This document shows, one piece after another, positions 7,375 through 15,692 of a DNA stretch of 50,876 nucleotides (its first letter is position 1; each line of letters begins with the position of its first letter). Location of the stretch: assembly GCF_024160105.1 (NCBI RefSeq), contig NZ_JAMFTQ010000016.1, positions 1 through 50,876 of the forward strand. The letters are read 5' to 3'. Made by a program: the position numbers and the translations under genes. Source of the stretch: Corynebacterium stercoris (lineage in GTDB: Bacteria; Actinomycetota; Actinomycetes; Mycobacteriales; Mycobacteriaceae). Below the pieces are notes generated by a model. The model had not been told where the DNA came from and did no database searches. It saw nothing but the letters and a program-made list of their open reading frames with translations.

Positions 7375-8389
7375 ATCCCTCGAGATCCTCCGACGCTTCC
7401 TGGACAACCCCGAGCCCACCCTCGAGGAGGCGGTGGAGGCGTTCACCCCGCTCACGGTGGGCGATTACGACGACGTGCACATCGCGGCGCTGTTGGCCAC
7501 CATCCGCACCCGCGGCGAGACCTTCGCCGACATCGCCGGCGCCGCGCGCGCGTTCCTCAACGCGGGCCGTCCGTTCCCGGTGACGGGGGAGGGGATCATG
7601 GATTCCGCCGGCACGGGCGGCGACGGCGCGAACACCATCAACATCACCACCGCCGCCTCCCTCGTCGCGGCGGCGGGCGGGGTGAAGATGGTCAAGCACG
7701 GCAACCGCTCCGTGAGCTCCAAATCCGGGTCCGCCGACGTACTCGAAGCGCTGAACATCCCGCTGGACCTCGACCCGGACCGCGCGGTGCGCCAGTTCGA
7801 GTCCTCCAACTTCACCTTCCTCTTCGCCCCGGCGTACAACCCGGCGATCGCGTTTGTGCAGCCGGTGCGCAAGGCGCTCGGCGTGTCCACCCTGTTCAAC
7901 ACCATGGGCCCGCTGCTCTCCCCGGGCCGCCCGGAGCTGCAGATCATGGGCATTGCCAACCCGGCGCTCGGCCCGATGATCGCGGAGACCATGCGGGAAC
8001 TCGGCCGCGGCCGTGCGCTGGTGGTGCACGGCGCGGGCACCGACGAGATCGCCGTCCACGGCGAGACCCTCGTCTGGGAGCTGGACCGCGAGGGCAACAT
8101 CGAGCACTACACGCTGACGCCCGAGGAACTCGGCGTGGGCCGGCACTCGCTCGAGGACCTCCGCGGCGGCGACGGCACCGAGAACGCCGCGATGATGCGC
8201 GCCACCTTCGCGGGCGAGGGGCCGGACGCGCACCGCGACGCGATCACCGCCGCCGCCGGCGCCATGTTCTACCTCAACGGCACGACCGAGACCATCGCGG
8301 AGGGCGTGACGCACGCACGCTCGCTTCTCGACGACGGCACCGTGGCCAACTGGCTGCGCACCCACGAGGAGGCCGACTACAGTGCCTAA
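7361..8389 (+). CDS. trpD: Anthranilate phosphoribosyltransferase
   Basis: A 342-residue enzyme of the nucleoside phosphorylase class III fold that transfers phosphoribose from PRPP to anthranilate. It has the PRPP/Mg-binding glycine loop DSAGTGGDGANT (81-92) and the anthranilate-binding KHGNRSVSSKSGSADVLE segment (112-129). The acidic EDLRGGDGTENA region lies near the end. Length and motif order are normal. Translation starts inside trpG (14-base overlap) and the end overlaps trpCF by 8 bases. Confidence 0.96.
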   Translation: MASDKSLEILRRFLDNPEPTLEEAVEAFTPLTVGDYDDVHIAALLATIRTRGETFADIAGAARAFLNAGRPFPVTGEGIMDSAGTGGDGANTINITTAASLVAAAGGVKMVKHGNRSVSSKSGSADVLEALNIPLDLDPDRAVRQFESSNFTFLFAPAYNPAIAFVQPVRKALGVSTLFNTMGPLLSPGRPELQIMGIANPALGPMIAETMRELGRGRALVVHGAGTDEIAVHGETLVWELDREGNIEHYTLTPEELGVGRHSLEDLRGGDGTENAAMMRATFAGEGPDAHRDAITAAAGAMFYLNGTTETIAEGVTHARSLLDDGTVANWLRTHEEADYSA

Positions 8390-9824
8390 CGCAACAGACG
8401 CATCTCGCTTGCCGACAGTTCTCGAGGGCATCGTCGAAGGCCGAAAGCGTCACATTGACGAAATCCGCCAGAGGGTCGCGCACGTGGATTTCGCCACGTT
8501 ACCTAAATCGGAGCGGTCGCTGTACGACAACCTGGCGCGCCCGGGCACGAGCTTCATCATGGAATGCAAGTCCTCCTCGCCGTCGCTCGGCCTGATTCGG
8601 GAGCACTACGAACCCGGCGCGATCGCGCGCGTCTACTCCCGCTACGCCGCGGGCATCTCGGTGCTGTGCGAGCCGGACAAGTTCGGCGGCGATTACGACC
8701 ACCTCGCCACCGTCGCCGCGTCCACGCACCTGCCGGTGCTGTGCAAGGACTTCATCATCGACGAGGTTCAGGTGTGCGCCGCGCGCTACTTCGGCGCGGA
8801 CGCGATCCTGCTTATGCTGTCCGTGCTCGACGACGACGAGTACGCGCGCTTATCAGCATTGGCGGGGGAGTTGGGCATGGACGTGCTCACCGAAGTGATC
8901 GACGAGGATGAGGCCCGCCGCGCCACCGCGTTGGGCGCGAAGATTTTCGGTGTGAACCACCGCAACCTCCACGATCTCACGATTGACCTGGACCGCTCGG
9001 CGCGCCTCGCGGCGCTCGCGCCCGAGGGCGCCGTTGTGGTGTCGGAGTCCGGCATCCGTGACGTGCAAACGGTGCGCCGCCTCGGCGGGCACTCGGACGC
9101 GTTCCTCGTCGGCTCGCAGCTCACGAGCCAGCCGGACATTGACCGCGCCGCCCGCGAGCTGGTCTACGGCCCGAACAAGGTGTGCGGATTGACCAGCGTG
9201 AGCGCTGCCCAGGCCGCCAAGGCGGCGGGCGCGGTCTACGGCGGCCTCATCTTCGAGGAGGCGAGCCCGCGCAATGTTTCACGTGAAACATCGCGAAACA
9301 TCATCGCCCACGAGCCGGGCTTGGCGTACGTGGCGGTCTCGCGCCGCACCGAAGGGTACTCGGAACTTTGCCTGCCGGGCGTCGAGGCCGTGCAGGTGCA
9401 CGCTCCGTACCAGGGCAGCCTGAAGGCGGAGCTTGACCTTGTCGCGCGCGTGCGCACCGAACTCGCCGAGGCCGGTCTCGCCCACATCGAGGTGTGGCGC
9501 GCCGTGTCCATGACGCACCCTGACGGCCCGGTTGTGGCTGAGGGGCTGGTTGGAAGCGTCGACAAGCTTGTGCTCGATGCCCACGACGGCGGGTCCGGAA
9601 GCGCCTTCGAGTGGTCCGCGGTGCCGGAAGCGGTGAAGCGGCACGCGCTGCTCGCCGGCGGCATCGGCCCGGACAACGTCGCGGACGCGCTCGCCGTGGG
9701 CTGCCTCGGCGTGGACCTGAACTCCGGCGTGGAGTATCCCGCCGGCGCAGGCGTGTGGGCGGGTCGTAAGAACGCGGCCGCGATCAACCAAACCTTTACG
9801 ATTATTGGCAACTACCACGAGTAA
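8382..9824 (+). CDS. trpCF: Bifunctional indole-3-glycerol phosphate synthase / phosphoribosylanthranilate isomerase
   Basis: A 480-residue fusion of two TIM barrels that catalyse consecutive steps of tryptophan synthesis. The TrpC half (1 to about 262) has FIMECKSSSPSLG with catalytic Lys63, CKDFIIDEVQ, GVNHRNLHDLTID and VSESGI. The TrpF half starts at KVCGLTS (266-272), with catalytic Cys268 in VCGLT; the general-acid Asp of the family should lie in the LDLNSG region near the end. A perfect parS palindrome encodes NVSRET (298-303) inside the otherwise conserved SPRxV element of TrpF. The start is GTG 8382, overlapping trpD. This fusion is usual in corynebacteria and enterobacteria, while many other actinobacteria have separate genes. 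Confidence 0.95.
   Translation: MPNATDASRLPTVLEGIVEGRKRHIDEIRQRVAHVDFATLPKSERSLYDNLARPGTSFIMECKSSSPSLGLIREHYEPGAIARVYSRYAAGISVLCEPDKFGGDYDHLATVAASTHLPVLCKDFIIDEVQVCAARYFGADAILLMLSVLDDDEYARLSALAGELGMDVLTEVIDEDEARRATALGAKIFGVNHRNLHDLTIDLDRSARLAALAPEGAVVVSESGIRDVQTVRRLGGHSDAFLVGSQLTSQPDIDRAARELVYGPNKVCGLTSVSAAQAAKAAGAVYGGLIFEEASPRNVSRETSRNIIAHEPGLAYVAVSRRTEGYSELCLPGVEAVQVHAPYQGSLKAELDLVARVRTELAEAGLAHIEVWRAVSMTHPDGPVVAEGLVGSVDKLVLDAHDGGSGSAFEWSAVPEAVKRHALLAGGIGPDNVADALAVGCLGVDLNSGVEYPAGAGVWAGRKNAAAINQTFTIIGNYHE
9275..9290. other. parS: parS site (perfect), inside trpCF
   Basis: TGTTTCACGTGAAACA placed in frame so that it codes for NVSRET in the TrpF domain. The sequence immediately after repeats GCGAAACATC, a partial half-site. 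A ParB nucleation site is thus preserved inside an essential biosynthetic coding sequence. Confidence 0.95.
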
Positions 9825-9842
9825 CCACGACGGAGAACCCTG

Positions 9843-11201
9843 ATGACCGACACCCCCGGCACCCAGGCGCAGCGCGGCAAGTTCCCGCTGCTGCCGGCCT
9901 ACTACGGCGAGTTCGGCGGCCAGTTCGTCGCCGAAGCGCTGCTGCCAGCCCTCGACCAGCTGGAGCAGGCGTTTGTGGACGCGCTCGCCGATGAGGAGTT
10001 CATGGCGGAGTACCGCCGCCTCCTGCGCGACTACCTCGGCCGCCCCACCCCGCTCACCGAGTGCATGAACTTGCCGACGGACGGCGCCAACGCCCGCATC
10101 TTCCTCAAGCGCGAGGACCTCGTCCACGGCGGCGCGCACAAGACCAACCAGGTCATCGGCCAGGCGCTGTTGGCGAAGCAGATGGGCAAGACCCGCATCG
10201 TCGCAGAGACCGGAGCCGGCCAGCACGGCACCGCCACCGCGCTTGCCTGCGCGCTGCTGGACTTGGAGTGCGTGATCTACATGGGCAAGAAGGACATGGA
10301 GCGCCAGGAGCCCAACGTGTACCGCATGCGCCTCATGGGCGCGGAGGTCGTGGGCGTGGAGTCCGGCGCAGGCACGCTCAAGGACGCAGTAAACGAGGCG
10401 CTGCGCGACTGGACCGCGACCTTCCACACCACCCACTACCTGCTCGGCACCGCGGCGGGCCCGCACCCGTTCCCGGTGGTGCTCAAGGAGTTCCACCGCA
10501 TAATCTCCACCGAGGCGCGCGCCCAGATGCTGGAGCGCACCGGCAGGCTGCCGGACGTCGTCGCTGCGTGTGTCGGCGGCGGCTCGAACGCCATCGGCAT
10601 GTTCGCGGACTTCATCGACGACGAAGGCGTAGAGCTGGTCGGCGCGGAACCGGGCGGCGAGGGATTCGGCGTCGGCAAGCATGGTGCCGCGGTGAACGCC
10701 GGCACGGTGGGCATCCTGCACGGCACGAAGAGCTACGTCATGCGCGACACGGACGGCCAGGTGGAGGAGTCCTACTCCATCTCCGCCGGCCTGGATTACC
10801 CGGCGGTGGGCCCGGAGCACTCCTACCTGGCCAAGAGCGGCCGCGCGACATACGTGGCCGTGACGGATGAGGACGCGATCCGCGCGTTCCAGATGCTCAG
10901 CCGTTACGAGGGCATCATCCCGGCGTTGGAGTCCTCCCACGCGCTGGCGTACGCGCTCAAGCGCGCCGCCGAGCACCCCAAGGACGCGGAGCCGCTGCAC
11001 ATCCTCGTCTCCCTGTCCGGCCGCGGCGACAAGGACGTCGCGCACATCCGCCGCACGCTGGAGGAGAACCCGGACTGGGTGGTCCAGGATGACCGCCCGA
11101 ACCACCGCGGCAACGTCACCGACGGCGCGGCCCCGGGCGGCGAAGAACCGCACGATGCCGAAATCACCGACGAAACCCTGCACGCCGAGGAGGCGAAGTA
11201 A
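9843..11201 (+). CDS. trpB: Tryptophan synthase beta chain
   Basis: A 452-residue PLP enzyme that condenses indole with serine. The Schiff-base lysine is Lys100 in HGGAHKTNQ, the phosphate-binding loop is [10 protein letters not shown], and the EFGGQFV and [10 protein letters not shown] motifs are typical of the TrpB1 form that works with TrpA. The final ~40 residues (after about 410) form an acidic extension, rich in Asp/Glu/Ala, beyond the usual end of the family and probably disordered. The last base of its TAA stop is the first base of the trpA ATG (TAATG), so the two subunits are coupled. Confidence 0.96.
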   Translation: MTDTPGTQAQRGKFPLLPAYYGEFGGQFVAEALLPALDQLEQAFVDALADEEFMAEYRRLLRDYLGRPTPLTECMNLPTDGANARIFLKREDLVHGGAHKTNQVIGQALLAKQMGKTRIVAETGAGQHGTATALACALLDLECVIYMGKKDMERQEPNVYRMRLMGAEVVGVESGAGTLKDAVNEALRDWTATFHTTHYLLGTAAGPHPFPVVLKEFHRIISTEARAQMLERTGRLPDVVAACVGGGSNAIGMFADFIDDEGVELVGAEPGGEGFGVGKHGAAVNAGTVGILHGTKSYVMRDTDGQVEESYSISAGLDYPAVGPEHSYLAKSGRATYVAVTDEDAIRAFQMLSRYEGIIPALESSHALAYALKRAAEHPKDAEPLHILVSLSGRGDKDVAHIRRTLEENPDWVVQDDRPNHRGNVTDGAAPGGEEPHDAEITDETLHAEEAK

Positions 11202-12049
11202 TGAGCCGTTTTGCCAGCCTGTTCCAGCGCCTCGAGGAGCGCGGCGAGGGCGCGTTCGTGCCCTTCCTCATGCTCTCCGACCCGTCCCCGGAGGACGCGC
11301 TGGAGATCATCACCACCGTCGTCGACGCCGGCGCCGACGCCCTGGAACTCGGCGTGCCGTTCTCCGACCCGGTCGCGGACGGCCCCTCGATCCAGCTCTC
11401 GCACGTGCGCGCCCTCGACGGCGGTGCGACGGTGGATAAGGCGCTGGAGCAGCTCCGCGTGCTGCGTGAGCGCTATCCGGACCTGCCGATCGGCCTGCTC
11501 AACTACGCCAACATGGCCTACGTGCGCGGCCTGGACCGCTTCTACGCAGAGTTCGCCGCAGCCGGCGTCGACGCTATTTTGCTTCCCGACGTTCCCGTCC
11601 GCGAAGCCGCGCCGTTCTCCGCCGCCGCGGAAGCCAACGGCATCGAGCCCGTGTACATCGCCCCGCACAAGGCCGCAGAGGCGACGCTCAAGGCCGTCGC
11701 CGAGCACTCCCGCGGCTACATCTACGCCGTCTCCCGCGACGGCGTGACCGGCAGCGAGAAGCAAGCGACCGTGGACGGCCTGCGCGAGGTGGTGGACGGC
11801 ATCCGCACCTTCGGCGGCCCGCCGGTGATGCTCGGCTTCGGCATTTCCACCCCCAAGCACGTGTCCGACGCGATCGCCGCCGGCGCGGTCGGTGCCATCA
11901 CCGGCTCCGCAATCAATAACATTGTGTCCAAGTACATCGAGTACACCCACCCGAACCCGGGCCGCGTCACCGACTGGGACGGTTTGAAGGCGGAGCTCAC
12001 CGCCTACGTCCAGGAGATGAAGGCCGCGACCCGTAACCAGGAGGCTTAA
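11201..12049 (+). CDS. trpA: Tryptophan synthase alpha chain
   Basis: A 282-residue TIM-barrel subunit that cleaves indole-3-glycerol phosphate and passes indole to TrpB. The catalytic residues Glu49 (ALELGVPFSDP) and Asp60 (PVADGP) are present at the family positions. Phosphate-binding glycines are in GFGIS and GSAINN. Start at ATG 11201 overlaps the trpB stop. The Rieske lipoprotein gene begins only 4 bases after its stop. Confidence 0.96.
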   Translation: MSRFASLFQRLEERGEGAFVPFLMLSDPSPEDALEIITTVVDAGADALELGVPFSDPVADGPSIQLSHVRALDGGATVDKALEQLRVLRERYPDLPIGLLNYANMAYVRGLDRFYAEFAAAGVDAILLPDVPVREAAPFSAAAEANGIEPVYIAPHKAAEATLKAVAEHSRGYIYAVSRDGVTGSEKQATVDGLREVVDGIRTFGGPPVMLGFGISTPKHVSDAIAAGAVGAITGSAINNIVSKYIEYTHPNPGRVTDWDGLKAELTAYVQEMKAATRNQEA

Positions 12050-12053
12050 CACA

Positions 12054-12422
12054 ATGACCTGCTCCCGCCGACTCTTCCTCGTCGGATCCGCCACCACCTT
12101 CGCCGGTGCCTTCCTCGCCGCCTGCGGGCAGGCGCCGAACGATGAGGTTGCCAAAACCGAGGTGCCGGTGGGCAGCGCCGTGATCCTGGACCGCGTCATC
12201 ATCGCCCAGCCCACCGAGGGCAACTTCGTGGCCTACTCCGCGCAGTGCCCGCACCAGGCATCCAAGATCACCGTGGTCAAGGGCGACGTGGTGCGCTGCA
12301 CCAAGCACGGGTCCGAGTTCAGCATTGTCGACGGCTCCGTCCTCCAGGGTCCCGCCGTGAACCCGATGATGGAGCTTAAACTTGTCGACGAAGGGGACAC
12401 CGTCGCCGCCGCTACGAGCTAA
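12054..12422 (+). CDS. Rieske [2Fe-2S] lipoprotein with Tat-like signal
   Basis: A 122-residue exported protein. The N-terminus SRRLFLVGSATT is a twin-arginine-like signal, followed by a lipobox ending FLAAC with lipid-acceptor Cys24. The mature part is a minimal Rieske domain with cluster ligands Cys65/His67 (CPH) and Cys82/His85 (CTKH), plus the closing SEFSIVDGSVLQGPAV segment. It should hold a folded iron-sulphur protein on the outer face of the membrane and transfer electrons to an unknown partner. Stand-alone Rieske lipoproteins of this type are common in actinobacteria. Its place 4 bases behind trpA means it is probably transcribed with the trp operon, though no role in tryptophan synthesis is known. 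Confidence 0.9.
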   Translation: MTCSRRLFLVGSATTFAGAFLAACGQAPNDEVAKTEVPVGSAVILDRVIIAQPTEGNFVAYSAQCPHQASKITVVKGDVVRCTKHGSEFSIVDGSVLQGPAVNPMMELKLVDEGDTVAAATS

Positions 12423-12459
12423 GCCTCGCCTCTCTAAACCGCGCCTGACCTGCGGTAAG

Positions 12460-12483
12460 TGTGCGCTTCCTTGCTTGCGCACA
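12460..12483 (+). terminator. Hairpin after the trp operon
   Basis: TGTGCGC (12460-12466) pairs with GCGCACA (12477-12483) around a 10-base loop, 37 bases after the Rieske gene stop. A smaller stem ACCGC/GCGGT precedes it. There is no U-run, so termination efficiency is uncertain, but it is the only structure separating this operon from the VIT1 gene. Confidence 0.4.
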
Positions 12484-12512
12484 TGTCCACTACTCGCGTT
12501 TGATGAGATTTT

Positions 12513-13256
12513 ATGAACGCGAATGAAACCATTGCAGTACCCACCCACGTGGACTTCCACGACGTTGAAGTAGAAACGCACGGCATGGGGGAGCGGCTCA
12601 ACCGCCTCCGCGCCGCGGTCTTAGGCGCGAACGACGGCATCGTCTCCACCGCGGCGGTGGTGGTCGGTGTCGCCGGTGCCACCACCAACTCCCGCGAGAT
12701 CATCACCGCCGGTGTGGCTGCACTCGTCGGCGGCGCCGTCTCGATGGCGCTCGGCGAGTACGTCTCGGTCTCCTCGCAGCGCGATGCCGAGAACGCCGCC
12801 ATCGGCACAGAGCGCAAGCTCCACGCAGAGGATCCCGCCGCCGAGCTCAACCACCTCGTGCAGGCGTACAAGAACTCCGGCCTGAGCGAGGAGACCGCCA
12901 TCGCAGTCGCCCGCGAGCGCACCGCGATCGACCCGCTGGCCGCCCACCTCGAGGTGCACTACGGCATCGACGAGGAAGATCTGGTCAGCCCGTGGTCCGC
13001 GGCGATCGCGTCCTTCCTCGCCTTCTTCGCGGGTGCGCTCATCCCGCTCATCACCATCATCCTGGCCCCGGCTGCGGCCCGGGTGCTCGTCACAGTCGTC
13101 ATCACGCTCATTGCGCTCGCGGTGACGGGTTACATCTCCGCGAAGCTGGGCAACGCAAAACCGTGGCGCGCGGTGCTGCGCCTCGTCGTCGGCGGCGGGC
13201 TGGCGCTCGCGGTGACGTTCGGCGTGGGTTCCCTGCTGGGCACGAGCGTGGCGTAG
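12513..13256 (+). CDS. VIT1/CCC1-family membrane transporter (iron/manganese)
   Basis: A 247-residue protein of the vacuolar iron transporter family. Seen are the N-terminal AAVLGANDGIVSTAAVVVGVAGA helix, the second helix with GGAVSMALGEYVSVSSQRD carrying the conserved MALGEY metal-site residues, a charged metal-binding domain (about 90-150), and three further helices after SPWSAAIASFLAFFAGALIPL. Family members move Fe2+ or Mn2+ out of the cytoplasm in exchange for protons. The ATG 12513 is chosen because the upstream sequence is non-coding. It is followed 19 bases later by an SBF-type transporter. Confidence 0.85.
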   Translation: MNANETIAVPTHVDFHDVEVETHGMGERLNRLRAAVLGANDGIVSTAAVVVGVAGATTNSREIITAGVAALVGGAVSMALGEYVSVSSQRDAENAAIGTERKLHAEDPAAELNHLVQAYKNSGLSEETAIAVARERTAIDPLAAHLEVHYGIDEEDLVSPWSAAIASFLAFFAGALIPLITIILAPAAARVLVTVVITLIALAVTGYISAKLGNAKPWRAVLRLVVGGGLALAVTFGVGSLLGTSVA

Positions 13257-13275
13257 CGGTCTTAGACTGGGCGCC

Positions 13276-14241
13276 ATGCCGGGATTTCTCAAGAAGGTCG
13301 ACCCGCTGCTCATCGGCATCATCGCGGCGACCATCATTGCGTTCATCGTCCCCGCGCGCGGCACGTTCGCGGACGTGTTCAGCGTGGCGACGAAACTCGC
13401 CATCGCGCTGCTGTTCTTCCTCTACGGCGCCCGCTTATCGACGAAAGAAGCCCTGCGCGGCCTCACCAACTGGCGGCTGCACCTCACCATCGTAGTGTTC
13501 ACCTTCGTGGTGTATCCGCTCATCGGCCTGGGTATGCGGCCGTCGACCGCGATCATCTCGTCGGAGCTGTACCAGGGCATTCTCTTCCTCACGCTGGTGC
13601 CGTCGACGGTGCAATCCTCTGTGGCGCTGACCGGCATCGCCCGCGGCAACGTGCCGGGCGCGGTCGTCGCCGCCAGTATGTCGTCCCTACTCGGCGTGCT
13701 GCTCACGCCGCTGCTGGTAATGCTGCTGATGGGCGCGGGCGACGGCATCCACGTGGATACCTCAGTATTCATCGACATCTCCCTGCAGTTGCTGCTGCCG
13801 TTCGTCCTCGGCCAGCTGGCGCACAACTTCATCCCGCCGGTGCGAGACATTGCGAAGTCGAAGGCCACCAAGATCGTGGACCGAGGGTCTATCTGGATGG
13901 TCGTGTACTCCGCGTTCTCCCAAGGCATCGTCGCCGGCGTGTGGGGGGACGTCTCCGTGTGGGAGATTGTGTTCCTTGTCGTCTTCTCTGGCGTGCTGGT
14001 CGCAGCGATGTTGTGGGTGACTAAGTGGGTGCCGGAACGCCTCGGCTTCTCCTACGAGGACCGCGTGGCCATCCAGATGTGCGGCACGCAGAAGTCGCTC
14101 GCAACTGGCCTGCCAATGGCATCGGTGATCTTCGGCGGCGCCACCCTGGGCCTGCTCATCATCCCGCTCATGATCTACCACCTGGTGCAGCTGGTCATGT
14201 GCTCCGCTTACGTCTCCCGCCTCGCCGCGGCACCGCAGTAG
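13276..14241 (+). CDS. Bile acid:sodium symporter family protein (SBF-like, SLC10A7 type)
   Basis: A 321-residue protein with about ten hydrophobic helices. ALLFFLYGARLSTKEA, LVPSTVQSSVALTGIARGN and QMCGTQKSLATGLPMA are the conserved elements of the SBF-like branch related to SLC10A7 and bacterial YfeH. These two crossover motifs form the transport site. The substrate is not known for the bacterial branch. It begins 19 bases after the VIT1 gene and its stop overlaps the region just before the parS site at 14244. Confidence 0.85.
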   Translation: MPGFLKKVDPLLIGIIAATIIAFIVPARGTFADVFSVATKLAIALLFFLYGARLSTKEALRGLTNWRLHLTIVVFTFVVYPLIGLGMRPSTAIISSELYQGILFLTLVPSTVQSSVALTGIARGNVPGAVVAASMSSLLGVLLTPLLVMLLMGAGDGIHVDTSVFIDISLQLLLPFVLGQLAHNFIPPVRDIAKSKATKIVDRGSIWMVVYSAFSQGIVAGVWGDVSVWEIVFLVVFSGVLVAAMLWVTKWVPERLGFSYEDRVAIQMCGTQKSLATGLPMASVIFGGATLGLLIIPLMIYHLVQLVMCSAYVSRLAAAPQ

Positions 14242-14242
14242 G

Positions 14243-14557
14243 GTGTTTCACGTGAAACATTTCATCCGTCTCCACTACAGCGTCCCCGAGCTCGGCGGCG
14301 AGTTGCTGAACATCGCCGAGCTCGAGGAAGTCTCTGCGACCGAATGCACCATGGTGCGCATGATCGAGCTCGACCCGAACGAGACGATCACCGGCATCTA
14401 CGCCGACGGCAAGGTTATCGGCCAAGCAAACGAACCGATGGGCAGCGTCCCGCATCCCGACATGTACGCCCAGTTCGAAGGAATCACAGCCACGCGCCTC
14501 AGCGAGGCCGAGTTCGAGGGCCTCTGGGAGGAAGCCCGCGCGAAGTTCCCGAGGTAG
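14243..14557 (+). CDS. Small DUF6881-like protein of unknown function
   Basis: A protein of 104 residues from GTG 14243, or 101 from GTG 14252. The first six residues MFHVKH are entirely encoded by a perfect parS site, so either start lies in or at the edge of the ParB-binding palindrome. The rest (LHYSVPELGGELLNIAELEE ... MVRMIELDPNETITGIYADG ... YAQFEGITATRLSEAEFEGLWEEAR) is a compact alpha/beta protein that I relate, with moderate confidence, to DUF6881. It converges with azlD with 11 bases between stops. No catalytic motif visible. Confidence 0.65.
   Translation: MFHVKHFIRLHYSVPELGGELLNIAELEEVSATECTMVRMIELDPNETITGIYADGKVIGQANEPMGSVPHPDMYAQFEGITATRLSEAEFEGLWEEARAKFPR
14244..14259. other. 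parS: parS site (perfect), over the start of the DUF6881-like gene
   Basis: TGTTTCACGTGAAACA overlapping the GTG start codon at 14243. ParB bound here would sit on the translation start of the small gene and close to the end of the SBF gene. Confidence 0.95.
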
Positions 14558-14568
14558 GTCTAGTCGCG

Positions 14569-14934
14569 CTAGAGCACCGCGTTCACTAGCAGCACGTAGA
14601 GTGCGGTGCCGCCGAGGATGGAAACGTCGGCACGCTTGCGCCACCACTGCAGTAGCAGCGTGAAAGCGAGCGATACCAGTGCCGCCGCGAGGCGGGCGGG
14701 GTCGGCGGCGGAGCTGACCAGGGTGTAGATCACCAGGACTGTCATCACGCCGACGGGCATGAGCATGCCGAGGAATTCAATGAACGGACTGCCTTTGAGC
14801 ACGCGCAGCAGCGAGAAGGGAAGTGCGCGCAAAAGCACCGTGACAATGCAGGCGGGCACCAGGACGGCCAGCACCATGCCCAGGGTCACGCCCGCCGGCA
14901 AGCCGTAGGCGCCGGGAGTGGTGAGCACGCTCAT
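14569..14934 (-). CDS. azlD: Branched-chain amino acid exporter small subunit (AzlD/BrnE)
   Basis: About 121 residues with four hydrophobic helices, the small partner of AzlC/BrnF in two-component exporters of branched-chain amino acids and methionine. The sequence ACIVTVLLRALPFSLLRVLKGSPFIEFLGMLMPVGVMTVLVIY shows the family pattern with the conserved RALPF element. I take ATG 14934, which overlaps the azlC stop by 4 bases (ATGA), as the start; GTG 14949 would add five residues. Last gene of the pcnA-yqgE-azlC-azlD unit. Confidence 0.88.
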   Translation of the reverse strand: MSVLTTPGAYGLPAGVTLGMVLAVLVPACIVTVLLRALPFSLLRVLKGSPFIEFLGMLMPVGVMTVLVIYTLVSSAADPARLAAALVSLAFTLLLQWWRKRADVSILGGTALYVLLVNAVL

Positions 14935-15680
14935 CGGCGATGCCTCCACGTGAGCAGGCTATCCAGCTTCGGGGACCAGAAGCGCGCCAGCAGCACGGCG
15001 AAGTATGCGAGCAGGGCGACGATCACCATTTGGCCCGGGACCAGCACTGCCGCGATGAGCGCGAGCATTCCGGCGATCAGCGGGGCGGAGTAGTCGTTGG
15101 CGGACTGGAAGGAATCCCACGCCAGCCCCGCGAAGAGCGCGGTGAGGGCGAAGTCGAGCCCCTCTAAATCGGGTGGGAGCACGTATCCGGCGACCGCACC
15201 CACGATGCCGGCGAGGATCCAGGAGATCTGGATGAACCCGATGATCGTGAGCAGCCGCGGCGGCGTGAGCTTCACGCGGGCGTGGGCGGCCGAGCCGACG
15301 GCGTAGGCCTCATCAGTGAGCGCGTAGGTGGCGTAGGCCTCATCAGTGAGCGCGTAGGTGGCGTAGGCCGTCTGCAGGCCGGGACGCAGGATGTGGCGGG
15401 GGAACGTCAAGCCGTAGAAGATGTGACGGAAGTTCACCATGAAGGTGGTGAGCGCCGCCGTCCACACGCTCGCACCGGCGAGCACAAGGTCGAGTGCCAG
15501 GAACTCCATCGATCCGGCGAAAATCACCGTGGAGAAGATCGGTGTCCACCACCAGGCGAATCCGGCCTGCGTCATCAACAGGCCGAACGCCAAGCCCAGG
15601 GGTACCAGCCCGAGGCTGACCACCCACGCGTCCTGCAATCCCAGGCGTACTTCCGCCAATGTTTCACGTGAAACGGACAC
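14931..15680 (-). CDS. azlC: Branched-chain amino acid exporter large subunit (AzlC/BrnF) with internal duplication
   Basis: A 249-residue membrane protein with LGLVPLGLAFGLL, IFAGSMEFLALDLV and MVNFRHIFYGLTFP, the classic AzlC motifs; with AzlD it exports Ile, Val, Leu and Met. Two features are unusual. First, the ten residues AYATYALTDE occur twice in tandem, from a perfect 30-bp repeat, within the conserved TDE(A/V)YA region between helices, so the protein has a ten-residue insertion there. Second, residues 3-7 (VSRET) are encoded by a near-perfect parS site overlapping the gene start (GTG 15680). Whether the duplication leaves transport intact is unknown. Confidence 0.9.
   Translation of the reverse strand: MSVSRETLAEVRLGLQDAWVVSLGLVPLGLAFGLLMTQAGFAWWWTPIFSTVIFAGSMEFLALDLVLAGASVWTAALTTFMVNFRHIFYGLTFPRHILRPGLQTAYATYALTDEAYATYALTDEAYAVGSAAHARVKLTPPRLLTIIGFIQISWILAGIVGAVAGYVLPPDLEGLDFALTALFAGLAWDSFQSANDYSAPLIAGMLALIAAVLVPGQMVIVALLAYFAVLLARFWSPKLDSLLTWRHRR
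15301..15360. repeat. Perfect 30-bp tandem duplication inside azlC
   Basis: Bases 15301-15330 and 15331-15360 are identical, and the next 9 bases begin a third copy. The unit length is a multiple of three, so it adds exactly ten residues (AYATYALTDE) without breaking the frame. The complete identity of the copies suggests a recent slippage or recombination event. Confidence 0.98.
15660..15675. other. parS: parS site (one mismatch), over the start of azlC
   Basis: TGTTTCACGTGAAACG: 15 of 16 bases match the consensus, with only the final A changed to G. It lies within codons 2-7 of azlC. Confidence 0.85.
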
Positions 15681-15692
15681 TTTTACGTCCCG

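Noticed and set aside
9279..11183. A 634-codon open frame antisense to trpB and the end of trpCF
   Set aside because: It is the antisense shadow of a high-GC gene; residues are His/Arg/Val/Gly-rich without any family motif, and the plus strand encodes verified enzymes.
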